In this document: in pieces, positions 45,381-53,927 of the stretch
Layout of the letters: every line of letters starts with the position of its first letter
How positions within the stretch are numbered: position 1 is the stretch's first letter
DNA from: Acholeplasmataceae bacterium
GTDB taxonomy: Bacteria > Bacillota_I > Bacilli_A > Acholeplasmatales > Acholeplasmataceae
Direction: 5' to 3'
NCBI GenBank assembly: GCA_021108415.1
Contig: JAIOQX010000002.1
Coordinates: forward strand, 310,001-374,000
DNA: 64,000 bases
The notes under the pieces: model-generated
Told to the model about the DNA's origin: nothing
What the model saw: only the letters and a program-made list of their open reading frames with translations
The model's database searches: none
Translations under genes and position numbers: made by a program

Positions 45381-46582
45381 TTGAGCACTTCCATTCCATT
45401 AATGATTGTGTGATGACTCATAAAAGCTTTATAAACTGATCTTTTTTTTACTGCATCTATCATCAGTAATATTAAGCCTTGATTAATTCCGTAATATCGA
45501 GGTGAAATCCATTTTTTTCCATCTTCCAAATTAAACGCATCATAAAAACCATATGGTCCATATAATCCATCAATATCTTTCATATCAAGATATGCTTGAT
45601 ATGAGATTTCTTTAGTAAATGGAAAAGATCCTAGCGCACTAGAAGGTGAGACTGTTCCATCTGTTCTTAATTTATCAAATACATTCGGTAAAGCATGAAA
45701 CACTCTATATCCATTTGGTGTGTCACTTGCGGTAAACCCGAAGAATGTTTTAGAAAATGTCTTATAAATATGTTGATGGTCAAGACTACATTTGATGTGA
45801 TTAAGTGTTGCAAGTCTAGCGTTTTCAAACCAAGAGATACCTTGTTGATCATAGATGTTTTCTAAGTCTAGGAATGCTAATGGAAATTGATACACAAATA
45901 ATGTATTTCCTGGGGTAATGATAAAATCTTGGTGATTATGTGTCGCTTTCATACGATCAAAATCATTATATAAATCAAGAGCTTCTTTTGGATTTTTATC
46001 CGCAACAAATAAATACATCATTAATTGTTCAGCAAACATATCCCATTGATGAATAAATCCTGGGATGTCTTTGATATAGTCTCCATCTTTGTTTGGATTA
46101 AAAGCCATGTGTAAATATTTTTTGTTGTTTCTTTCAAATATAAAATGTTTCCAATCAACACGTTCCATAATTTGATTAGCCAGAACTTCTACTTCATCTT
46201 TAAAATAAGATGAAACTGCAACCACACCACAAAGACAAAGTGATGTATCGATTGTAGAAATTTCATTTTTCTTATATCTTTCTGCTGTATTAAAATCTAA
46301 AAAATGAAAGAAAAACCCATGATAATTAGGTACATTATATAATAATGTTTTTAAAGTTAGATATGCTTGTTTTTTTGCTTTTTCAAAAGTTATATACCCA
46401 TTGTCTACTCCAATAACTAAGGAAGACAAATAAAATCCTGTTGATGCAATAGACGCAACTTCTAATCTTTGTGTATGATCAAGAGAAAGCCCAAAACCTT
46501 TTGAGTTTTCATCTAAATTTGTATATGTTTGAAAATAATTAAATATTCTTTTTTGTAAGTCATCTAAATTAGATAAATCCAT
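45365..46582 (-). CDS. GH144-like beta-1,2-glucanase, cytosolic paralogue
   Basis: The 405-residue protein belongs to the Glycoamylase/PF10091 fold family that includes GH144. Segments shared with the lipoprotein paralogue at 53928-55283 include GFGLSLDH, EVASIASTGFYLSSL, GFFFHFLDF, EISTIDTSL, SDTPNGYR and YGPYGFYDAFN. It lacks a signal peptide and is thus cytosolic. An exo-type role on imported oligosaccharides (release of sophorose) would fit, since some GH144 enzymes are exo-acting. The start at 46582 follows TGGGAG. It is the first gene of the LacI-controlled operon. It could instead act on another beta-glucoside. Confidence 0.72.
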   Translation of the reverse strand: MDLSNLDDLQKRIFNYFQTYTNLDENSKGFGLSLDHTQRLEVASIASTGFYLSSLVIGVDNGYITFEKAKKQAYLTLKTLLYNVPNYHGFFFHFLDFNTAERYKKNEISTIDTSLCLCGVVAVSSYFKDEVEVLANQIMERVDWKHFIFERNNKKYLHMAFNPNKDGDYIKDIPGFIHQWDMFAEQLMMYLFVADKNPKEALDLYNDFDRMKATHNHQDFIITPGNTLFVYQFPLAFLDLENIYDQQGISWFENARLATLNHIKCSLDHQHIYKTFSKTFFGFTASDTPNGYRVFHALPNVFDKLRTDGTVSPSSALGSFPFTKEISYQAYLDMKDIDGLYGPYGFYDAFNLEDGKKWISPRYYGINQGLILLMIDAVKKRSVYKAFMSHHTIINGMEVLKWKRK

Positions 46583-46597
46583 GATTTTCTCCCAAAA

Positions 46598-46611
46598 TTG
46601 AAACGTTTCGA
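46598..46611. promoter_or_regulatory. LacI-type operator in the divergent GH144/GH35 region
   Basis: TTGAAACGTTTCGA contains the perfect palindrome GAAACGTTTC (46600-46609). It lies just downstream of the minus-strand -10 and upstream of the plus-strand gene, so one bound repressor could control both. The sequence matches a second, longer palindrome before the large lipoprotein gene. Confidence 0.8.
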
Positions 46612-46622
46612 TACCTAATTCT

Positions 46623-46651
46623 ATTTTATATGATAAAATATAAAAAAACAA
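46623..46651 (-). promoter_or_regulatory. Promoter of the GH144-GH13-lacI-GH3-GH94 operon
   Basis: On the minus strand TTGTTT (46646-46651) and TAAAAT (46623-46628) are 17 bases apart. The palindromic operator lies in the initially transcribed region, a classic repressor position. Confidence 0.55.
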
Positions 46652-46691
46652 TCATTTTGTACAAATTTATGTTAAATAAGGAGCTATTTAT

Positions 46692-49007
46692 ATGTCAATC
46701 AAAACAAAAGACTATCGCTTTGTAAAAAACGGGAAGTATCACTTAATTTTAGCTGGTGAAATACATTATTTCAGACTACCAAAAGAATCTTGGGAAATGC
46801 ATCTTGATATCGCAAAATTAACTGGAATCAATACGATTGCGACCTATGTCCCATGGATTATACATGAAGAAATATATCGTCAATATGAATTTAGTAATGA
46901 CTATGACTTAGCTCATTTTATTACTTTATGTAAGAAGAAAAATCTTGATGTCATCTTAAAACCCGGACCTTTTATCATGGCAGAGTTAAAAAATGAAGGA
47001 TTGCCATATTGGCTTTATGAAAAATATCCAGAAATCATTCCTAAAACTTGGGAAAATCGCGCAGTAACTACACCAATGATAGATTACCTACACCCTACTT
47101 TCCTTAAAGAAGTTTATGTTTGGTATCAAAAATTAATAAACATTCTATCACCATTTATTAACTCAGTTGATAATCCTATTGTAGGTATTCAATTAGATAA
47201 TGAAGTTGGTATGTTATCATGGGTATCTAATCAACCAGAATTAACAAAAGATATCATTTCATCACTAAAAGCTCATCTACCGTCTTTAGTTAATCCTTAT
47301 CATCCAGCACATGATGAGAGTCTAATCTATCATGATACATTAGAAACTTTAATGAGAAAAAGATATGAGTCATATATTCAAAAACTTAAAGCATATTTTA
47401 AAGAATTAGGTTTAAAAGATATACTATATTTTATTAATATTCATGGCACATCAAACGGTAGAGGAAAAAACTTTCCGATTGGTGTAAGTCAACTAATTGA
47501 CACTTATAAATCACATGCAGATATTTATCCTGGACTCGACTTGTATTTTGGAAATATTGACATCGAAAACTTCCATGATTTATACATCGTAAATGCATTT
47601 GTAAAATCAACCTCAAAAGATTTAAAGCCTTATGGAACTTTAGAATTAAATGTTGCAGATGGTAATTTTGGTGACAATTTAGCGATACATCTTCTACCAT
47701 CATCGATTGATTTTAAAATACGTCTTGCATTAATCCAAGATCAAAAGTTTTTAAATTATTATTTACTAACTGCAGGTATTAATCCTAAGCTAAAAGCACC
47801 TAAAGCTGATGACTTAAATCAAAGAGTTGCCATTACAGGTGCAAGACATGGATATGCAGCACCCATACAAGTCGATGGAAGTTTATTGTATACTTATGAT
47901 ATCTTAAAAAAGACAACTCAAATGATAAACAATTTTACTTACTATCTTTCTTCTATGAAAGAACAAACTGATGATATTGTTGCTTGTTTTATGATGGATA
48001 GCTATAAAACTGAATATCATATGCCTTCATCAGATACCATTCAAAAGAAAAATGATAACTTATCTCTACATAGAAACTCAGTATATTGGGATACGCTTTT
48101 AAAACAAATGCTTCTTCTCAATTATAGTTTCAAAAGTTTTTGGATAGAGGGTGAACTTACTATTGATCCTGCTATTAAATTGTTTATCACAAATACATCA
48201 ACATATATGTCAACATCGAACCAAGAAAAAATAGTCGAATACTTAAAAACTGGAGGTAAGGTTATTTTTGTAGGAGATCTGCCAACAAAAGACTTATTTG
48301 GTCAAGACCAAACAACTTTAATTGATTATCTAAATCTTGAACCTGTAAGAAATTATTATGATTGGGAAGATCATTTGCTAACACTAACCTCTGATGTAGA
48401 GATTTATGGTCAGAATGAATTTAGAAGTTTTATTGCACAAAGTATAAAAACTGATGAGAAACCATTGTTTAGACATTTAATCACTAAAGAGGCTATCGGT
48501 GTTAAATCAAAACAATACGTTTGGATTACATCCAATTATCCAGGTCATCTTGTATATACAAAAGATATCCTTGATCACTTAAACATTCAAGGAACACTCA
48601 CAATTAAGAAGCAAAAAGGATTTATACTATCATTTAAACAATCTTATCAAGACATCAATTTATATCATCTCATTAATTTAGAACATTTCAAGCAATCTGT
48701 CACACTTTATGAAAACGAAATTGTCTTGTTTGATAATCACCAAATTGACATAAACGCTCAAGAAGCGTTAATGCTTTGGACAAATATTAGAATAAATCAA
48801 GAAACATTCATTTATTTGACTGGAGAAATACAGTCCTATACAAAAGATTCATACACTTTAAATATTGATCATAAGACAGTCTATCTTAAAATAAGAACAG
48901 ATCGCAAATTAATCAACGATTCTGATGTCACTTCATCATATCAAAATGGTGTATATGAGATTATTATTAAAGATGTTTCTGATCAAATCGTATTAAAATT
49001 TCAATAA
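46692..49007 (+). CDS. Divergent GH35-family glycosidase
   Basis: The 771-residue protein has the GH35 beta-galactosidase-like barrel in its first 330 residues: LAGEIHYFRLPKESWEMHL, GINTIATYVPWIIHEE, LKPGPFIMAELKNEGLPYWL and the acid/base Glu171 in QLDNEVG. The usual SEFY nucleophile region is replaced by GTLELNVADGNFGDN, where Glu318 is the candidate nucleophile. No signal peptide is present. The C-terminal half contains a glutamine-amidotransferase-like and beta-sandwich region. GH35 members have been reported that act on beta-1,2-glucosides as transferases, so this context favours a non-galactosidase role. The ribosome site is AAGGAG. Confidence 0.78.
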   Translation: MSIKTKDYRFVKNGKYHLILAGEIHYFRLPKESWEMHLDIAKLTGINTIATYVPWIIHEEIYRQYEFSNDYDLAHFITLCKKKNLDVILKPGPFIMAELKNEGLPYWLYEKYPEIIPKTWENRAVTTPMIDYLHPTFLKEVYVWYQKLINILSPFINSVDNPIVGIQLDNEVGMLSWVSNQPELTKDIISSLKAHLPSLVNPYHPAHDESLIYHDTLETLMRKRYESYIQKLKAYFKELGLKDILYFINIHGTSNGRGKNFPIGVSQLIDTYKSHADIYPGLDLYFGNIDIENFHDLYIVNAFVKSTSKDLKPYGTLELNVADGNFGDNLAIHLLPSSIDFKIRLALIQDQKFLNYYLLTAGINPKLKAPKADDLNQRVAITGARHGYAAPIQVDGSLLYTYDILKKTTQMINNFTYYLSSMKEQTDDIVACFMMDSYKTEYHMPSSDTIQKKNDNLSLHRNSVYWDTLLKQMLLLNYSFKSFWIEGELTIDPAIKLFITNTSTYMSTSNQEKIVEYLKTGGKVIFVGDLPTKDLFGQDQTTLIDYLNLEPVRNYYDWEDHLLTLTSDVEIYGQNEFRSFIAQSIKTDEKPLFRHLITKEAIGVKSKQYVWITSNYPGHLVYTKDILDHLNIQGTLTIKKQKGFILSFKQSYQDINLYHLINLEHFKQSVTLYENEIVLFDNHQIDINAQEALMLWTNIRINQETFIYLTGEIQSYTKDSYTLNIDHKTVYLKIRTDRKLINDSDVTSSYQNGVYEIIIKDVSDQIVLKFQ

Positions 49008-49012
49008 AATGC

Positions 49013-49045
49013 AAAAAGGTATAATCGATTTTGATTATACCTTTT
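49013..49045. terminator. Bidirectional terminator between GH35 and the large lipoprotein gene
   Basis: AAAAAGGTATAATC and GATTATACCTTTTT form a perfect 14-bp stem (49013-49046) with loop GATTTT. It has T-runs on both strands and so ends both convergent genes. Confidence 0.88.
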
Positions 49046-49083
49046 TTATTATATAACTTATTATGTATGATTAATGTATGTTT

Positions 49084-52000
49084 TTATTCTGCGTCAACAA
49101 AACTTACCATTGTTGCTAGTGTTGCATAAGTTCCAGTTAAATCTGAAGAAGGTACAGAAGCTATATTGAATGCAATATACTCATAGTCTCCCCAGAATGC
49201 GTCATCTAAAACGATTGTGCCAGTTAAATAACCAGTTCTCATCATAACTGTGTATGTATTGTGATCATAGCCGATATAAATAACTTTAATTTGATATCCA
49301 GCATCAACCACGATTGAGCCTTTACCATCAAATGAAGCTTTTGATAATACATTTGATGCTGCAAAACCTAAGTCAAATGCTGTAGTTCCAGTTGTAATTG
49401 ATGTTGCATTGTCATTGTAATAACCTTGTTGGAAGCTTAATGCTGTATCAACATGATCAACTAAAACTTCATCAAACATTGAGAATACTAATTGATTTGG
49501 TAATGTAGCTAATTCACCAGATATATCAGTTCCACCTGTTGTAGATGAAATATTAAATGCGATATATTGATAATCTTTATACATAGCTTCAGTTATTAAG
49601 ACTGCTTCACTGTAATCACCAGTTCTAAATAATACTTTATATCCTTCTTCTGCTGAATAAGATAAGAAGATTAATTTAACTTTATATCCAGTTTCTGGAG
49701 TAATGATTGTTCCAGCAGGAATAAACTGTCTAGGAACTACATCAGATGCTGCATATTGTTTAATGAATGAAGTATCACCAGTCGTAATTGAAGTTGCACC
49801 GCCACCCCAATATCCACTTGTAAATGTAAGATCATCGCGAACAAATGTTAATTGATTAACTAACGTATCTAACTCACCAGAAATATCTGAAGTAGGAGCT
49901 GTAGAGAAATTAAATGCGATATACATATCAGTTCCCCAGAAAGCATCATCTAATGTGATTGTTCCAGTTAAAGCAGCAGTACGGAAAGTTACTTGATAAT
50001 TTCCATATCCATCATAAGATAGATAAATTACTTTTAATGCATAACCATCAGCAACTACGATTTCAGAAACGCCATCAAAATATGCTTTAGATAAAACATT
50101 TGATGCTGCATATTTTTTATGGAAATCAGTATCGCCAGTCGTAATTGATGTTGCATTGTCTGCCCAGTAACCAGTTACTAAAGTGATTTCTTGGTCATAA
50201 TGAATCACTTGATTTGGATGCATATCAACATACATGTCGATATCTTCAGGAAGAAGAGCTGTTGTTTCATCTGTAGTTGTTACAATAAATCCTATAATTG
50301 CTTTATCTTCAGCAAATGTTGGATTAACCCAAAGTTGTTCTGTTTGATAATCACTTACATAAGATGCTGTATAAACTTGATCTGCAAATGTATAAACTAC
50401 ATAAGCAAACTTATAACCAGCAGGTACTTCAATTACTGTGTCTAAATTATAGAAAGCAGGAGTTAAAGGACTTGAGATTAAATGATTTGGAGAAGCTGTT
50501 ACTGATGTATCATCAGTCATCACATATCCATTTGTCCATTCAAGATCATAGTCAATATGATTATCTAATGTTCCAGTAGGATGATAAAGTGTTAACATAC
50601 CAGCAACTTCTGCTAGTCTTGCACTAATATCGCCTGTTGGTACAGATGAGATATTAAATGAAATATATTGATAATCTCCCCAGAATGATTCACTTACGTA
50701 AGTGTATGCAGCTGATGAATTGTTATTTCTATGAACAACTTTAAATCCATCGCCATCTCTTTCTAAGAAAATTACACGGAATTGATAACCATTTTCAATC
50801 ATGATTGAAGATCCAACAGGTAATAAACCTTTTGGAATTGGTGTAACAACTGCATAATTATTATACAATGCGTCTGTATCAGGAGAAACTGAAGTTGCTC
50901 CATCTGAGTAGAAACCTTGTGCAAATTCAAATGCTAATTCATCACCGTAATCTATATCAGCAGTTTTAGCGATTGAAACATTTTTGAAATATAGCTTAGT
51001 TAGAATATCATCTGCTCCAGTAAAGCCATCTTGATTTCTCATAGAACCAAACCAGAATTGTAGATTTCTATTCATAACTGTAGCATCTACAGCAACAGAG
51101 AAATCAAATGTATATGTATCCCATTCAGTTGTTAATGCTTGTGCAAAACTAATATTTTCTAAACCAACACCACCATTACCTTCCATTGCAACGATTATTG
51201 ATCTAGCAACGTCAGCTTTAGCTTGGAAAGTTAAACGATATTCACCAGCGAATGCTGCTAAATTTTGTACTTTAAATTGATTTTCCCAAATATTACCATC
51301 TACTGAGTCTACATTTGTAATATCAACTTCTACCACTTCATCAACAGTAGTAACTGTTAAGCCACCTCTAGTTGATTCATACCATGTTTCCCAACCCACA
51401 GGAACACCAGTAACAGCGTCTACATCAGCAAATCCTGGAATTTCAAATGCGTCAGCAACATACAATGTTCTAGTAAACGTAGTTGTTTCATTATCACTAT
51501 CAGTTACACTATATACAAATGTATATGTACCTTTTACAGCTGGAGAACCAACAACAAATGGTACTTCTGAAGTGTCAGTGTAAGTTACATCGTCTAATGT
51601 AAGTACATCTCTATCATCACCAACTGTTAAGCCACCTTTAATTAAAAAGTTCGTTGCACCAACTGGTAATAAGATATTAGTTGTTGCAGTTAATGTAGGT
51701 GCTTGGTTTTCTAATTCTGGACCAGCAACGATTGATACATTAGAAATATAAACTGTACCTAATACTGTTTGTTCAGCTGCAGGAACACCATCCACTTTAT
51801 GGAAAGTACCTAAACCAAATTGAAGTTCAACACCACCAGTTGAATCCATTGTTGTGAAAAAATCAATTGAAACTACTACATCCGATGTAGTAACATCAAC
51901 AACATGATTGTTAATTGGTTTCTTATCTAATCCGCCACCTTGAATATTAACCATCATCTTACGAGCTGCATCAGCTTTAACTGTAAAATTAAGTGTATAA

Positions 52001-52536
52001 GATTCAAATGCTTTTAACACTAATGTTTTTTGAGATAATTGAACATCCCACCAGTTATTATCCATAAGAATAGATTGTGCTGTAATATCTATTTCAGCAA
52101 CACCATTGTTTACAGAATAAGTAGCAGCAACGTCTTGAGATTCATTAACCCAAGTTGCCCAACCATTAAGGTCATCTGAGAAATCACCATTAACGAAACC
52201 AGCTAAACCCATAACAGATACAACACGTTGTTTGACTGCTTCGTTCCCAGCAGCATCTGATACTGTATAAACTACAACATAATCTCCAGCACGATTAACG
52301 TTAACTGTGTCTCCAGATACAACGATAGCGCTTGTTAAGTCACCATCAACATCATCTGTTGCACTAACGCCAGCCATTGGATCAAAAGCTTCACCTACAG
52401 AAATTTCAACTGTAGCTACACCAGTGATCACAGGTTTTACTGTGTCTGTATCACCAACTGGTTCTTCACCATCTTTACATGCAACAATTGCAAATAACAT
52501 GGTAAACATTAATAAAAATAAACTAATTTTTTTCAT
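49084..52536 (-). CDS. Large modular lipoprotein with repeat domains, putative glucan-binding
   Basis: The 1150-residue protein has a lipoprotein signal with lipobox FAIVAC (Cys about residue 20). An Ig-like domain follows (about 35-110, DUF5011-type: TDDVDGDLTSAIVVSGD). Next come a carbohydrate-binding-like jelly roll (about 112-275), a second Ig-like domain (about 285-365) and a second jelly roll (about 366-525). Five repeats of about 120 residues fill the C-terminal half, marked by GYWADNATSITTG, AASNVLSKA, VIYLSYDG, DDAFWGDYEYIAFN and SDLTG-like blocks. No catalytic domain is seen. It probably binds glucan at the cell surface. The start is set to the second of two adjacent ATGs because GGAGG is 5-6 bases from it. 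Confidence 0.8.
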   Translation of the reverse strand: MKKISLFLLMFTMLFAIVACKDGEEPVGDTDTVKPVITGVATVEISVGEAFDPMAGVSATDDVDGDLTSAIVVSGDTVNVNRAGDYVVVYTVSDAAGNEAVKQRVVSVMGLAGFVNGDFSDDLNGWATWVNESQDVAATYSVNNGVAEIDITAQSILMDNNWWDVQLSQKTLVLKAFESYTLNFTVKADAARKMMVNIQGGGLDKKPINNHVVDVTTSDVVVSIDFFTTMDSTGGVELQFGLGTFHKVDGVPAAEQTVLGTVYISNVSIVAGPELENQAPTLTATTNILLPVGATNFLIKGGLTVGDDRDVLTLDDVTYTDTSEVPFVVGSPAVKGTYTFVYSVTDSDNETTTFTRTLYVADAFEIPGFADVDAVTGVPVGWETWYESTRGGLTVTTVDEVVEVDITNVDSVDGNIWENQFKVQNLAAFAGEYRLTFQAKADVARSIIVAMEGNGGVGLENISFAQALTTEWDTYTFDFSVAVDATVMNRNLQFWFGSMRNQDGFTGADDILTKLYFKNVSIAKTADIDYGDELAFEFAQGFYSDGATSVSPDTDALYNNYAVVTPIPKGLLPVGSSIMIENGYQFRVIFLERDGDGFKVVHRNNNSSAAYTYVSESFWGDYQYISFNISSVPTGDISARLAEVAGMLTLYHPTGTLDNHIDYDLEWTNGYVMTDDTSVTASPNHLISSPLTPAFYNLDTVIEVPAGYKFAYVVYTFADQVYTASYVSDYQTEQLWVNPTFAEDKAIIGFIVTTTDETTALLPEDIDMYVDMHPNQVIHYDQEITLVTGYWADNATSITTGDTDFHKKYAASNVLSKAYFDGVSEIVVADGYALKVIYLSYDGYGNYQVTFRTAALTGTITLDDAFWGTDMYIAFNFSTAPTSDISGELDTLVNQLTFVRDDLTFTSGYWGGGATSITTGDTSFIKQYAASDVVPRQFIPAGTIITPETGYKVKLIFLSYSAEEGYKVLFRTGDYSEAVLITEAMYKDYQYIAFNISSTTGGTDISGELATLPNQLVFSMFDEVLVDHVDTALSFQQGYYNDNATSITTGTTAFDLGFAASNVLSKASFDGKGSIVVDAGYQIKVIYIGYDHNTYTVMMRTGYLTGTIVLDDAFWGDYEYIAFNIASVPSSDLTGTYATLATMVSFVDAE

Positions 52537-52560
52537 CATTTCCTCCTATTTTTTTGTTTT

Positions 52561-52578
52561 AATCGAAACGTTTCGATT
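52561..52578. promoter_or_regulatory. LacI-type operator before the large lipoprotein gene
   Basis: AATCGAAACGTTTCGATT is a perfect 18-bp palindrome between the promoter and the ribosome site. The core GAAACGTTTC is identical to that of the operator at 46600-46609. Confidence 0.85.
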
Positions 52579-52590
52579 ATAGAAACTTCT

Positions 52591-52612
52591 AATGCATCAT
52601 TTTCGATGCATT
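52591..52612 (-). promoter_or_regulatory. Hairpin in the leader of the large lipoprotein mRNA
   Basis: AATGCATC and GATGCATT form a perfect 8-bp stem with a 6-base loop. It is not followed by a T-run on the minus strand, so it is not an obvious terminator. It may stabilise the mRNA or help process it. Confidence 0.45.
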
Positions 52613-52639
52613 AAATGTCTTTTTTCTTATTATATTTTT

Positions 52640-52668
52640 AGTATACTTGAAACCGCTTTCTTTATCAA
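52640..52668 (-). promoter_or_regulatory. Promoter of the large lipoprotein gene with operator in the spacer
   Basis: On the minus strand TTGATA (52663-52668) and TATACT (52640-52645) are 17 bases apart. The spacer holds GAAAGCGGTTTC (52649-52660), a near palindrome of the LacI/CcpA type. This would let a repressor block polymerase binding directly, apart from the second operator downstream. Confidence 0.7.
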
Positions 52669-52685
52669 GTGTTTTGAGCACTTTT

Positions 52686-53909
52686 TTATTGATATTGTGA
52701 AACGGTTACCTCAAACATTTGCATATAAGCATTATTTACTGCTTCTTTAGCAATTAAAAGATCTTGATCAGTCATTGTTGATGGTTTATATTCAATATCA
52801 TCAATAGAGTAACCAGTTATCGTTTTAAACCACATAAGAGCTGTAACATAGCGTCCATAAGTGTTTAAGTGGTAGCCGTCACGATTCATATTATCACCAA
52901 CTACACTTGAGCGTACATTTTGAATTGCTGTGCCTGCAGGAATGATTTGTCTAAATGTTTCATCATTTAAAATCAAGTTTTGATTTACATTCATAATTGC
53001 TTCGTACATAGTCATTTGATCACGATCATATGTAGGAAAACCACTATGTGTAGAATTTTGAGCATAAGCCCATGTTTGATGCCACATAAATGTAGTATCT
53101 GTTAGTTTGTTTTCATTTACATAATCAACTAAATCATCTAAAAAAGGTTGATATGATTCTTCTACACCTGTTAATGGACTTGCTTGTTGCATAGTTATAA
53201 TATCCCATTGTTCATCTAATAGACCAATAAGTAAACTCTTATTGCCTTTATTTTCCCATTCATTATCAAAGTTTTTTTCATATCGATAACTTGATGTGCC
53301 ATTAGTGAATGTATTATAGTGAGTTTCTAGTGAAGAACCACCAATATAAAGATAAGCAAATGTTACATTTGTAATACCATAGTCAGCTGCAATTTCTCCT
53401 AAATAAGTCATTGCATCTTCACTAAAACTATTTCCGATTGCTAATACTTTTAAAGAATCACTATAATCTTTAACACCAGGAGTTGTTCCATCTCTTGTAA
53501 TTGACTTAACAGAAACGTATGCTGATGATGACATATCTTTACCCTTAATTCTAAGCATACTTTCACCAATCACACTACCTACAACGCTTAAATAACTGTC
53601 AGTAGATCTTTGGTTAAAGTTAATGTTTTTCATTGTTTCATCAACAACAAATTTACCATCTTCAACTTTACCAAATAAGTATTCTATTGAATCAAACTCA
53701 CCATCAATTAATACATGTTTTTCAATCGTTTCCCCAACATTAATTTCTAACATATAAGGAGATTCTAACGTACCTTCTCCAACAAGACCTACAACAGAAA
53801 TATCTATTGAGTCTGGTCCTTCATCTACAACTTCTTCTTCCTCTTTTGCGCAAGCCGCAAACATACCAAGTGATGCAACTAGCAGTAAAACCATCCAAAA
53901 CTTTTTCAT
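52686..53909 (-). CDS. DUF4886 SGNH-hydrolase-like lipoprotein
   Basis: The 407-residue lipoprotein has a signal with lipobox FAAC (Cys20) and an N-terminal Ig-like part (about 30-130). The DUF4886 SGNH domain (about 148-390) has block I SLKVLAIGNSFSEDAM with the nucleophile Ser and a C-terminal DGYHLNTYGRY block with the Asp and His. SGNH enzymes remove ester groups. As cyclic beta-1,2-glucans often carry substituents such as succinyl or phosphoglycerol, removing such a group is possible, but this is inference. It follows the GH144 lipoprotein gene by 18 bases. Confidence 0.78.
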   Translation of the reverse strand: MKKFWMVLLLVASLGMFAACAKEEEEVVDEGPDSIDISVVGLVGEGTLESPYMLEINVGETIEKHVLIDGEFDSIEYLFGKVEDGKFVVDETMKNINFNQRSTDSYLSVVGSVIGESMLRIKGKDMSSSAYVSVKSITRDGTTPGVKDYSDSLKVLAIGNSFSEDAMTYLGEIAADYGITNVTFAYLYIGGSSLETHYNTFTNGTSSYRYEKNFDNEWENKGNKSLLIGLLDEQWDIITMQQASPLTGVEESYQPFLDDLVDYVNENKLTDTTFMWHQTWAYAQNSTHSGFPTYDRDQMTMYEAIMNVNQNLILNDETFRQIIPAGTAIQNVRSSVVGDNMNRDGYHLNTYGRYVTALMWFKTITGYSIDDIEYKPSTMTDQDLLIAKEAVNNAYMQMFEVTVSQYQ

Positions 53910-53927
53910 TTTTATATCCTCCTTTTT

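Noticed and set aside
49440-52500. CRISPR-like or tandem DNA repeats in the lipoprotein gene
   Set aside because: The similarity is at protein level with a period of about 370 bases and diverged codons; there are no short identical repeats with spacers.
52307-52582. Plus-strand frame of 91 codons opposite the start of the large lipoprotein gene
   Set aside because: It crosses the operator and signal-peptide region and has no ribosome site; it is a mirror of the repetitive minus-strand coding sequence.
52697-52708. GAAACGGTTACC as another LacI/cre operator
   Set aside because: It lies within the last codons of the DUF4886 gene, is not close to any promoter, and departs from the palindrome.
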